Origin: Hesseltinella vesiculosa
Taxonomy: Eukaryota; Mucoromycota; Mucoromycetes; Mucorales; Cunninghamellaceae
NCBI GenBank assembly: GCA_002104935.1
Contig: MCGT01000009.1
Coordinates: 496,001-560,000 of the forward strand
DNA length: 64,000 bases
Reading direction: 5' to 3'
Shown here: positions 53,546-63,577 of the stretch, in pieces
How the letters are laid out: each line of letters opens with the position of its first letter
How positions within the stretch are numbered: the first letter of the stretch is position 1
The notes under the pieces: model-generated
Seen by the model: only the letters and a program-made list of their open reading frames with translations
Told to the model about the DNA's origin: nothing
The model's database searches: none
Position numbers and translations under genes: made by a program

Positions 53546-55412
53546 ATGTTAAACAAAAGCGATAAATCCAGCTCTCGTATTAATTCTCCTGCACCCAAAG
53601 TCAATTCTTGGAATGATGAAGATTATGACAAAGTCATAGAAGGCGTCAAACACATTTACAAAACCAAAATCAAACCTCTTGAAGTCACCTACAACTTTGA
53701 AGGTAAGGCGCCAATGAAGTATACCCTTGCTCACCTCCCTGTTTTCTCCAAAAAAAAAAAAATAATAAAAAGGTTTCCATTCTTCTCCATTGACCGATTC
53801 CGATATCGAAGCCAAGCCCATTGTCTTGCTGATTGGCCAATATTCAACCGTAAGAAAAAGGAGAGCCGGAAAAAGGAGAACGCACTGCCAAGAGCTGATC
53901 GCCCCTCTCTCTAATCATCAGGGCAAGACGACATTCATTCGACACTTACTGGACAAGTCGTACCCAGGCGAACATATTGGCGTCGAGCCAACCACCGATC
54001 GATTTGTAGCTGTCATGCATGGCGATGAAGAACGAGTGATGCCTGGCAATGCCGCGGCCGTCAATCGCGACCTACCCTTCAATGGCCTGAGCCGGTTCGG
54101 CCAGGCCTTCCTGTCCCGCTTCCAAGTCTCCCAAACGAACTCCCCTGTGCTGCAGGAAATGACCATCATCGACACCCCCGGCATTTTGGCTGGCGACAAA
54201 CAGCGCACCGACCGCGGCTACAACTTCACCCAGGTCATCGACTGGTTTGCCCAGCGCAGCGACCTGATTCTGCTTCTCTTTGACTCGTACAAGCTCGATA
54301 TCTCGGACGAATTCAAAACCGCTATCCACTCGCTCCGCGGCCAAGAGGAAAAGATCCGCGTCGTCCTCAACAAAAGCGATATGGTCAACCAACAGCAGCT
54401 CATGCGGGTCTACGGTGCCATGATGTGGTCCCTCGGCAAAGTCGTCGCCACCCCAGAAGTCATGCGTGTCTACCTCGGCTCCTTCTGGACTGAAAAGCCC
54501 CCCAACTGCTTCGAAGACTGCCGCGACCTCATCGAAGCCGAATCCAAAGATCTCCTCCGTGACCTCAAGTCTCTCCGCCGAAACGCCGCCATCCGCAAAG
54601 TCAATGAAATCGTCAAACGAGCCCGCCTCGCCCGAGTAAACCGCCGCGTGTTCTCTCTCTCTCTTTTTTTTTTTAGATGCTTATCTCTCTCTCTATAGGT
54701 CCATGCCTTGATCATTGGCCATCTCAAGAAGGAAATGCCCGCCATGTTTGGTAAGAAAAAAAAGAGCGCCAAGCTGCTGGCCAATCTCGACTTGGAATTC
54801 CAAAAGATTCAACAGCGCCATCACCTCCCTCCCGGCGATTTCCCCAATGCCGAGAAATTCAAACAGAACCTCGCACTCTACGACATGGATAAATTCAAAG
54901 CCTTGAAAGAAGACTTGCTGGTCCGCGTCGACGAGGTAAACGTCAGCTCTCTCTCCTCCTCGCTCACCCTTTTCTTCCCACCTGCCTAGGCTCTCTCCAC
55001 CGACTTGCCCCGCATCATGCAACAGTTCCCTCAAGGCAACCCCGAGCTTGCTGAGGCCGAACGCAATCCCTTTGATATGGACGCCCCTGCCGAACCCGGC
55101 ATCGATGGCGAGCTCCCTCCTTCTTACTGGCACTTTTCCTCTGTCGACACCCCCACCTATGCCCGCATGTTCCAAGAGCTGAAGCCTCGCGACGGCAAGC
55201 TCAGCGGAGCTGCCTGCAAACCCGCCCTCATGGACAGCGGCCTGCCCAACGATCTCTTGGCCAAAGTCTGGCGTCTTGCCGATTGGGACAGCGACGGCTA
55301 CATGGACGTCGATGAATTCTCCGTTGCTATGCATCTCATCAAGGCTGTCCAATCCGGCGCCTCCTTGCCCGAAAAACTGCCCGCCGACATGATTCCCTCT
55401 AGAAAACTGTAA
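53546..55412 (+). CDS. EHD-family dynamin-like ATPase (EH-domain C-terminal)
   Basis: Membrane-tubulating ATPase of endocytic recycling (EHD1-4, Rme-1, Past1). About five exons. An N-terminal helical segment is followed by the P-loop GQYSTGKTTFIRHLL, split by an intron between GQYST and GKTTF. Then come TDRFVAVMHG, switch DTPGILAGDKQR, and NKSDMVN as the base-specificity motif. The middle helical part includes VHALIIGHLKKEMPAMFGKK. The C-terminal EH domain (YARMFQELKPRDGKLSGAAC) has an EF-hand loop DWDSDGYMDVDEF and would bind NPF-motif partners. C-terminal EH-type EHD proteins are absent from common yeasts, so retention fits an early-diverging fungus. Third codon positions are C-rich. Confidence 0.94.
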
Positions 55413-55711
55413 GACCTTGCTTCTCTCTCTCTCTCTCTTTTTTTTTTTTGGCCCCATAGAACCCCTCCCATTCCTCTTCCTTTGGCAGCTCCCTTTATAT
55501 CACATTTTTTTTTAATAACACATAGAGTGTTTAATGCGATGCTGTCCACACATAATATCTCCACAATGTGATGCTTAGCCCATTCATTTTTGCTGGCGTC
55601 AAAATGACATTCTTCAAAAGAGCTGGGCAGGCCATCAGGGAAGAGCTGGCTGCCTCTGGAAAAAATCCACGCCAGTGAGTTTGAATTTTTTTTTCGTTTT
55701 TCAATACCATA

Positions 55712-55777
55712 CACCCATTCATACGCATGAAAACATCAAGAAATATATTAAGTATCGCGGATATAAATGTGTGTATC
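55712..55777 (+). repeat. 66-bp inverted repeat, left arm (transposase fragment)
   Basis: Reverse complement of 56381-56446 with one mismatch. It encodes the same PIHTHENIKKYIKYRGYKCVY piece of a Tc1-like transposase as the right arm, but in the opposite orientation and detached from the rest of the gene. Confidence 0.85.
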
Positions 55778-55881
55778 CTCCCATTTTATTGGGGGATTTG
55801 CCAACGCGGCGGAATTTTAAACTGGTAAAGCACGACCCGCCTACACAGCGTGAAAGCAATCTGGCCTGTGACAGGAAAAAT

Positions 55882-55995
55882 AGCACGGGTAGCACGGATA
55901 GCAGGGATAGCAGGGATAGCACGGATAGCACGGATAGCACGGGTAGCACGGGTAGCACGGGTAGCACGGGTAGCACGGGTAGCACGGGTAGCACG
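55882..55995 (+). repeat. 9-bp minisatellite AGCACGGGT, 12 units
   Basis: Twelve exact-length units from 55882 to 55989 plus a partial unit. Variants AGCACGGGT, AGCACGGAT and AGCAGGGAT form blocks; the last six are identical, which suggests recent expansion at the right end. In one frame it reads (Ser-Thr/Arg-Gly/Asp)n. Because the unit is three codons, length changes would not shift frame, but no gene around it is supported. Confidence 0.92.
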
Positions 55996-56172
55996 TTTGT
56001 TGAGACTTTGGCTCACCAATTATGAGATGAACAAGCTCGTCGGCATGCTATTCTATCAACGAGAGGTTGGTCGGTTGAGATTGAATAAAATTCATTCCAT
56101 GGCGATTGTGATCTTTTTTGAACTTCGAAAGCGTAGCGCAATACCTCCCAGTTTTTTTCTTCTTCTTCTTCA

Positions 56173-56580
56173 TTACAAAGGCTCCTTGTCTCGGCATTTA
56201 TCCCAACATTTGTAAGAATGCGAAACGAAACCTTTGAAATGACTTTTCTCTACACTGTTACAGGCTTCCGTAATTCTTTTTGATAGTGTATCTTCCTGCA
56301 AAAACCTATGGCGTTTAACCTTACTCTTTGCCACTGCCCAGAATTGTTCTATTGGGTTAAGCTCAGGCGAGTGATAGGAAGATACACACATTTATATCCG
56401 CGATACTCAATATATTTCTTGATGTTTTCATGCGTATGAATGGGTGCATAAGCCGAGCCGATCCAATCGCCAAAAAGCGAGCATTTCCGACGGATCCCTT
56501 TTGAGCCAGGGCTCCTCGGGATCTTTTGACTGGAACTTTGGTAATGTTTCTTCGTGTATGCACGTCATCATCATCGAAAC
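56173..56580 (-). pseudogene. Tc1/mariner-type transposase fragment (DDE_3), frameshifted
   Basis: On the minus strand the pieces read RNITKVPVKRSRGALAQKGS, then APIHTHENIKKYIEYRGYKC in another frame, then HSPELNPIEQFWAVAKSKVK and ITEACNSVEKSHFKGFVSHS in a third. These are consecutive C-terminal parts of fungal Tc1-like transposases, including the SPELNPIEQFW signature near the last catalytic acidic residue. At least two frameshifts and the missing N-terminus make it dead. Confidence 0.85.
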
Positions 56581-57350
56581 TCTGATGCTACCCTATTTTT
56601 CATAGTCCCATAGTATGAGATCCAATAAAAATGTAAGCAATAAAAACGTAAGCCTCCCTGCTAAGACAGTCCGCAGGCAAAAATATGAAAGCAAAGCCAA
56701 CGATGAGAATACAGGCCATTGTTTGTTCCTTGTCGACAGGTTGTCAGCATGATCGTTGTGCCTGGACGTTTGATTATTCTGCCAAGTGGCTTTTTGTTTA
56801 TTCTCGGCAATGGCTGCATCATTGCCTGCCCCATGCTGTAGACCAACGGACGCTGTGTCTTCCCAAGCTTGTCTGTCACGTCCAAGTGTCCAATGCCCAT
56901 TGTCCAAAAAAGAGCCTAGCGCCCTAGCAGCAACGGCCCATCCATCCAGCATCCCAAGTGCCTTCCCAAGTGCCTTTGTGGTCGAGTGTCCTGCACCCAA
57001 GAGTCATGTGGCTGTGCTGAGTGTCCAAGTGTCGGATGGCAGGTCCCTTTCTTCTCGTTGATGGTTAGCTGGTGCTCGAGCATGATCAATCATTTATGGT
57101 GTTTCATGATAAAGGTCGGCTTCTTCTGGCGTCTTTCCCCTGTTGTATTGTGATGGGTGCCTCTTTTTCAGGCTCGATAGATAATTCTGCCGAAGAGCTT
57201 CTTGAATTAAAAGAAGATTCATTCCATAAAAAAGGCGGTGAAGAGCCAAAAAAAAAATGGCCGCCAGGATATTTTTTCCCTTTCTCTCTACGTGCCTTCT
57301 TTTTTAATTGCATCAGCACTTTTTACCTTTGGAGCCATTGATTGCCTGTC
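56581..57350. other. Gene-free spacer
   Basis: About 770 bp between the Tc1-like fragment and Trs33. The region 56870-57050 has recurring CCAAGTG and GTGTCC words of low complexity, but no clear unit. No gene is supported. Confidence 0.45.
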
Positions 57351-58112
57351 ATGTATTCTCAACCAACGACGTCATCACCATTGCCACAACAGACACCACA
57401 GCAAGTGCAGCAGGAGCTAGTGAGCGAAAGTTGCATGGACTTCTTCTTGATGGAAATGGTCGATACCATCTGTCGCACCACCATCACCGAGCCCGATGCT
57501 GATATCGATGCCGTCTTTTACAAACTAGAAACCCTGGGGTTTTCTGTCGGTCAACGATTGATAGAAAAGTACATGATAAAAGTATGATCGAAACAAAGTC
57601 TCAACCTTTTTTTTTTTTTTTTTTTTCCACTCAAGACTGACCAAGGACCGACCACGCTTTGTCGATACGCTGGACGTGGTCAAGTTTATCTGCAAGGATT
57701 TATGGACAATCATGTTTAAAAAGCAAATAGATAACCTGAAAACCAACCATAGAGTAAGGAACAGAGTCAAAGCGGCGGTCTTCCTTCCGGGCGATACCCT
57801 CACTCACCAAATTTCTTATTGTTCAGGGGGTGTATGTGCTGCAAGACAACAATTTCCGTTGGTTTATGCGATTGTCCACCGATGTTGGTGGGGCCGATTC
57901 GGCTAAGAAAGCCACACCGGTAAGCACAGCAGAATGAATTGGACGGACTCGGTGCTGGGCATTGACGTGTTTTTCTCTCTTTTGTACAGTTCCTGTGGTT
58001 CCCTTGTGGTATTATTCGAGGTGCCTTGGCCAATCTTGGCGTAACGAGTGTGGTGGTGGCCGAAACATCCAACTTGCCTCAATGCACGTTTCAAATCAAA
58101 ATCGCTGCTTAG
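57351..58112 (+). CDS. TRS33: TRAPP complex subunit Trs33/TRAPPC6
   Basis: Bet3-family subunit of TRAPP complexes, which act as guanine nucleotide exchange factors for Ypt1/Rab1 and Rab11-type GTPases at the Golgi. Four exons, about 175 residues. A glutamine/proline-rich lead ([20 protein letters not shown]) precedes [20 protein letters not shown]. Conserved segments are [55 protein letters not shown] and [20 protein letters not shown], which together define TRAPPC6. It ends [12 protein letters not shown]. Intron 1 has a run of about 22 T. Confidence 0.92.
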
Positions 58113-58446
58113 ACCACCTGCTTTCTTATTTTATTTGATACCTCCCTCTCTCTCGGTTTGCTTGTAGCTGATTCTAGGTGAATGCCTTTATAATAAACAG
58201 GAACAAAGTGCCTCCGTCTTTGCTTGTGCTGCAAAAAGACCCCCGCGCTTTACATAAACGAGGCTGTTCATCACAACCATTCGTTTGGAGCGGTATGTTT
58301 TACGCGATGTTGCCAAAGGGCCGAGCACTTTGGAAGATCTTGTCGCAATGGAAAATTACAAGGAAGGTTGCATAAAAAATGAAAACCCGGCCGTGAAAAA
58401 AAAATCTTTTTTTTTTCCCTCAGCTTTTTTTTTGTAAAAAAAATAA
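58113..58446. other. Spacer between Trs33 and HIG1-domain gene
   Basis: Holds the Trs33 3' end and the upstream region of the next gene, with T and A runs at 58396-58442. No gene seen. Confidence 0.5.
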
Positions 58447-58898
58447 ATGAAAGAATACACGAGAGAGGAAATGGAGAAGATGACCATTGCTATGAATGGC
58501 GAATCGGCATGGCAAAGAATGAAACGCAAAAGTCGAGAAGAACCATTGGTACCTGCAGGTAATGGAAGGAAAAAAAACATCTCTCACACGTGCATCCACA
58601 TGCACCGATCTATTTTTACCAATGACCAATGCCATTAACCTTTATTAGGTGTGGCATTGACCTGTTTTGCTCTGGTGGCTGCAACTGTGGGGGTCAAGAC
58701 AGGGAACAAAGCCTATGCTAATAACATGTTTCGATTAAGAGGTAATGCTACTATTTGCTAGTCCTGTCCATTGACCGGTTTTTTTTTCAAAAAGTGGCTG
58801 CCCAAGGTTTTACGATTTTGGCCATGGTTGGAGGATCATTGTATTATTCTCACAAGGAGCAGAAAGCAAAGGAAGCAGCATCGACCTCTGAGAAATAG
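58447..58898 (+). CDS. HIG1-domain mitochondrial protein (Rcf1-like)
   Basis: Inner-membrane protein expected to associate with cytochrome c oxidase and respiratory supercomplexes. Exons 58447-58558, 58649-58741 and 58795-58898 give 102 residues. The HIG1 domain has two short transmembrane helices: EEPLVPAGVALTCFALVAAT is the first, with the family PxG motif, then KTGNKAYANNMFRLRVAAQG carrying the QRxR-like RxRVxAQG loop, and FTILAMVGGSLYYSH as the second. A charged tail KEQKAKEAASTSEK ends the protein. Rcf1 and the related HIGD proteins share this layout, so the exact orthologue is not certain. Confidence 0.88.
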
Positions 58899-59073
58899 AT
58901 TTTTTTTTTTAAATTCGACTTTTTTGTTGTTCCAGCCTTTGTTCATACCAAGCAGCAAAAAAAAATAAAGGCCGAGTCTTTTGATTTTAATCATGGCAAG
59001 TTTATTGCAATTAAAAAAAAAGGGTATGCGTAGGAAAAAAAGAAGGCAATGCTTGAGAAGAGAGTTTTTTTTT

Positions 59074-60764
59074 CTATTGAACATAGTCCGGAGGAGGTTG
59101 GGAAGGTATACGATGGATGGGAGAGGGATCGATGGAGGTTGGGGGATGATCAAGCTGGACCTGGGAGGCACGCTCGACTTGGCGCCGAAAGGCAAAGTAG
59201 CAAGGACACAGGAACACATAGGCCTCCACGTCATTCGGCTTCCCAGCGGCAAAGGTGTCGGGCTGGAGATGAGAGGGCTCGGAGGAAGAAGCGACCAGCG
59301 GGGCTTGTTTTCCCGAGGAGCTGGTCAAGCAAGGGTCGGGGCTGGCGTGGGGGATTTCGCAGTAGGAAGGCAGCCGGCCAAAATCCTCCTTAAGACGACA
59401 GTCGTACACGTCGATGGGCAATTCCAGCTTGATGGTTTCCTTTTTCCGGCCAGCCGATTCGGGTCGGGGCGTTTTCCGTAGCTTGGAGATCCAGGTGCCT
59501 TGGGGTTCCGAGGCTGGCCCGGGCGACGGCGGAGGAGTCTGATGGGGGGTGGTGGTGGTGGAGGCGGAGGGAGAAGACGACGGGGTGGAGTGGAGGCTGT
59601 TGGCGTCGGGATAGGAAAAGGAGAGGTGGATGGCCAGGTGGTGGCGGATCAGGATGTCCTTAAACGTGGTGGAGTGGTGGCAGTTGCGGACACAGGTGGG
59701 GGTGGTGAAGGTGAGTCGGTCGGCAAGGGTGTGGTGGATGGGCATGGGCGGGCCATGCTTGTTGAAGACGGCAGCCCAGGCGGCATGAGGTGACACGGAC
59801 GTGGCAGATTGGGCAGAGGACAGGAGGGATGCAGCGTCATCGTCGTCGTGCTGAGGCTGCAGCAGCTGTGCAGACAAGAAGGGCAAGGCAAAACGGGCAC
59901 AGTCTGTGCGCAAGGCATGCATTTCCGGCACGCTGTACCGCCTGGTTTCGGTCAAGGACAATTCCATGTGCTCTAGCTGTAATTGTTTGATCTGGGGCTG
60001 GACAATCAGTCGCACGTGGAACAATTCCCCGGACGAGAAGGCGGCTTGTTCGACCATCAGTTGCAGATCCAGCGCTGGTAAGTGCTTTTCAAATGTGCGC
60101 GAGAGGTCTTGGATCGAATGGTTGGTCAGCATGCCGTTGGACAGGTACGTGCGCAAGACCAGTACGGGCTTGGTGATGTGCCAGCTGTTTAACAGGGAGA
60201 TCCCTGGGCTTGTGACGCGTGCTTCCACGGTATGTTTGACTCTGCCATACATGTCTTCAATTGTTTCCACCGTCGACTATGTTGATCCCGAGGATCGGGC
60301 GGTGCCAAAAGGGACAGTGAGCGTGGGTAGGTTTTTTTTTTTTTCTTTTTTTTTTTCCCCCTTACATTGGGAATCACAAATGTAAACACAAAGCGATGGA
60401 TGCCGGCAGGGAAGGTTGCATAGCCCTTCTTTTCACATTTGGCATCAAAGACGGTGACGGATTGTTCATCGATGGACTTGTCATGAGACAATCGGGTGCC
60501 TCTGGAGCCGATGCCTAAGAACAAGACAGAAGAGCGTCAGCAAGAGGAAAGCGGGTGTAGAGAGAGGTTGCCTTCAGGCCAGTAGGTGGTGGCAATGCTT
60601 TTGAGCTGGACGGTAATCAAGGCTACTTTGGTGGGTTTTCCAAGGGAAAGGATGACATTGCCGCTGAACACGACAGAGCCTTCTTCGGTAGACGGGCCGC
60701 TGAGAATAATAGGTTTCAAGGGGTCGAATGACAGTCGTTCACTTGACAGTAAGCCTAAATGCAT
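59074..60764 (-). CDS. Alpha-arrestin (ART family) with C-terminal PPxY
   Basis: Adaptor that recruits Rsp5-type ubiquitin ligase to plasma-membrane transporters. Arrestin_N: FDPLKPIILSGPSTEEGSVV, NVILSLGKPTKVALITVQLK, IHRFVFTFVIPN. Arrestin_C: EARVTSPGISLLNSWHITKP to DVYDCRLKEDFGRLPSYCEI. A serine/proline-rich stretch interrupts the second domain. The last residues PPPDYVQ form a PPxY motif. Exon 1 is 60572-60764 and exon 2 is 60366-60514, joined by an intron with a GC donor (GCAACC). The next junction, 60280-60366, is uncertain. An in-frame TAG near 60288 is avoided if a 45-nt GTCCCT...CATAG intron is used, giving LPTLTSTVETIEDMYGRVKH, which fits the family well. Confidence 0.86.
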
Positions 60765-60978
60765 GACCACTACTTGGATAAGGAACAAATGGGAAGAAGA
60801 AGGAAAAAAAGGAAAAAAAAAGGGACATGGGTGATGATGACCAAAAAAGAGGGTGAGAAAAGGTTCAGCCAATGAAAATGACAGGCTGGCGTTGAAAAAG
60901 AAAAGACCAGTTGGCACGCCATTTTGACCTATTTTTTTTTGTCTTTTTTTTTTTTTTATCACATTCTTCCTTGTGAAT

Positions 60979-61978
60979 ATGCCATTGATCATTGTTACTG
61001 GGTACCCAGGTAGTGGTAAATCACGACGTGCACAGCAAGTGGCGGCTTATCTGACGAAACGGTTGGCTGATGAAAAGAAATCGTTCAAGATCCAGGTCAT
61101 CAATGACGATGATCTGCATATCACCAAGGACATGTACAGCGGTAAGAAAAAGAAGCAGGCATTCAAAGTTATATTCATGCAATGGTCATAGATCCTCGAG
61201 AAGAAAAAAAAGCTCGGATGGCGATGTTATCAGCGGTGGAACGAAGTCTGAACAAGGAGACGATTGTGATTGCCGACGGTATGAATTACATTAAAGGGTT
61301 TCGGTACCAACTGTATTGTGTGGCCCGAGCTTTGAGCACGCCGCACTGTGTTCTTCATTCTGGCGCACCAGCCGCCAAGGTCAAAGAATGGAATCAAGCA
61401 CGTGGCGATCAAGGTTATCAAAGCCAAGTGTAAGTAAAAAAATAGACGAGGCGTGGGCCCTGAATGACCATTTTTTAGATTGGACGAGCTGATGACCCGT
61501 TATGAAGAGCCTGATGGCCGGAATCGATGGGACGCACCGCTGTTTACGGTGATTTACGATGATGAATCTATACCAAGTGAGGCGATCTGGGATGCTGTGA
61601 TCATGAAGAAGCCACCACCCCCCAATATGTCCACGGTTTCGGTAAAGATCAAAAATAAAAAAGTGGGGGAGAAAACTGATACGTTCGTTAAAATAGAAAC
61701 CTGTTTCAGATACCAACTACGTTTATGAATTGGATCGAATTACCCTGGAAATCATTAATGGCGTGATGGAGGCCCAGCGCGATTTTGGAACAGGAAGCGG
61801 GCCGATAGTGGTGGCCAATGCGACAAACAAAGTGGTGAATCCCAGCCGAAATTTGACCTTGTCGGAATTACGCCGCTTACGAAAACAGTTTGTCTCGATC
61901 AACAAGATTCGAACCACATTGGACATCTCACGTCTTGGAGATTTGTTTGTCGAGTTTTTGAACACGAATTTGGAATAA
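60979..61978 (+). CDS. KTI12: Elongator-associated protein Kti12
   Basis: P-loop ATPase-like protein that binds Elongator and regulates tRNA wobble-uridine modification. Exons 60979-61141, 61192-61429, 61479-61641 and 61697-61978 encode 281 residues. MPLIIVTGYPGSGKSRRAQQ is the Walker A region. INDDDLHITKDMYS and the segment KKARMAMLSAVERSLNKETI, VIADGMNYIKGFRYQLYCVA resemble PSTK/Kti12 kinase-fold proteins. LDELMTRYEEPDGRNRWDAP is the diagnostic Kti12 block. It ends LSELRRLRKQFVSINKIRTT and a leucine-rich tail. It is transcribed divergently from the arrestin with 215 bp between starts, so they probably share an upstream region. Elp6 lies at 19911-20870. Confidence 0.93.
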
Positions 61979-62457
61979 TAAAAAACCCACGTGAGATAGA
62001 CCCAATCAGTTGGAATTTTTGATGGAGATGAAGCAAAAACGGAGACGGGGTGAAAGTGAGGGGGGGGGGACAAAAACCTTTTTCCAAATTTGTAAATTTT
62101 TGTCAATAAACAAAAAAGTCAATCACAATTGGCACCATGCAGCAAAACGAGTCAAAAAGGAGGAGGGGGGTGAAGGAGAAAGGGGAAATGGAAGGGGTTT
62201 TGGACAAGCAAGGTGATGTTAGGAGAAAAAAAGAGTTTTTTGAACAATGGTGGTTTCTTTTTGTTGCCTAGCAAGCGGACAAAGAAAAAGAAGGGCGGCA
62301 AAGTCATGATGGAAACTTCCAAAGGAAAATGGGACGAAATGGTTTTTTTTTCCCTTGCTTCTTTTTTTCCTTCTCTTCTTTATCTTTTTTTTTTTTTTTT
62401 TTTTTAATTATTGGCTCTCTAGATAGAACATACTTTTTTTTTTTTTTTTGCATACAA
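61979..62457. other. Spacer between Kti12 and glyoxalase II
   Basis: 479 bp with a G-rich run near 62062-62070, purine-rich tracts and a stretch of about 19 T at 62387-62405. It should contain the glyoxalase II promoter. No gene. Confidence 0.5.
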
Positions 62458-63470
62458 ATGAAAATTATACCAATCGCTGTATTAGAAGACAACTACTCAT
62501 ACATCCTTATTGACGACAAAACAAAGGAAGCCGCGGTCATCGACCCTGTCGAACCGATCAAAATCCTGAACGTCATAAGCCAAACCGGGGCCAAACTTTC
62601 CAGGTAAAAAAGTTGAGAGCCCGACTGGTTTAAATTCAACCTCTTTCTTTAGTGTCTTTGTCACGCATCATCACTGGGACCATTCTGGTGGCAACATTGA
62701 ACTGATAGGTAAAAAGAGGTTTTTCTGACGATCTTGGGCCCAATGAGGAGTTAGGATTAGTGTGACACGAGTGGTGTTAAACTTGGCACTTTTTTTCTTT
62801 AGCAAAAAAACCCGGGTTGGCTGTTTACGGCGCAGACGCTCGTATTCCCGAAATCAATTACGTTTGCAAAGATCATGAAAAATTCAACCTTGGCTCACTA
62901 GAAATCACCCCTCTACATACACCCTGTCATACCAAAGGCCATGTTTGTTATTATGTCATTGATCCTGCCACCAATGAAAAGGCCGTCTTCACTGGCGAGT
63001 AAGATCCCTGCCATCGAAAAAAAAAAAAAAAAATAGGCTCATCTCCTTCTTTTTAATAGCACCTTGTTTGTGGCTGGCATTGGCGATTTCTTCGAAGGCG
63101 ATGCCCGTGATATGTATCGGATTCTTTTCCATGTCATTACCAAACTACCAGACGATACTTGGGTATATTGTGGCCACGAATACACTAAAAAAAATCTAAA
63201 GGTAAGGCACAGTCGCTGGGGTCCTTTGCGTCTGACCAAGCCCTTTTTTTTCAGTTTGCCATGTCGGTGGATCCGCAAAATGAGCATGTACTAACGAAAT
63301 GGGCCTGGTGTCAAGACAAAGCCATCACAGTGCCTTCGACCATTGGTCAAGAAAAACTATACAACCCCTTCTTACGCGTCAATGAACAAGCCTTGCAGCT
63401 GATCGCCGGAAAAACCGATCCTGTCGAAGTGCTTCATACCCTTCGAGAAATGAATAACAGCGCCCAATAA
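62458..63470 (+). CDS. Hydroxyacylglutathione hydrolase (glyoxalase II)
   Basis: Metallo-beta-lactamase-fold enzyme that hydrolyses S-lactoylglutathione to lactate and glutathione, the second step of methylglyoxal detoxification. About five exons. The start [20 protein letters not shown] is typical. The binuclear metal motif reads [13 protein letters not shown] (THxHxDH). Further metal ligands lie in CHTKGH and [16 protein letters not shown], and [20 protein letters not shown] supplies the glutathione-binding GHEYT motif. The usual GCGRFFEG is GIGDFFEG here: the cysteine and arginine differ but no metal ligand is lost. No targeting peptide is evident, so it is probably cytosolic. Confidence 0.93.
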
Positions 63471-63577
63471 TCTTCCCATTTCTTTTTCTTGCATCATAGA
63501 CCCTTTTTCATTGCTCGTTTTAAAAAAAAAACCCAATAAAAAAAATCGTGGCAAACCGATTGCCCTACCCGCATCAT

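Larger units (their letters stand above)
55413..56172. other. EHD 3' region and repeat-bearing spacer
   Basis: No gene. Contains the EHD 3' untranslated region, one arm of the 66-bp inverted repeat (55712-55777) and the 9-bp minisatellite (55882-55995). A CTT microsatellite lies near 56158-56172. Confidence 0.5.

Noticed and set aside
55675..56025. Ser-Thr-Gly repeat protein frame across the minisatellite
   Set aside because: Its first part is a detached transposase fragment, not a native N-terminus, and the rest is only the minisatellite translated.
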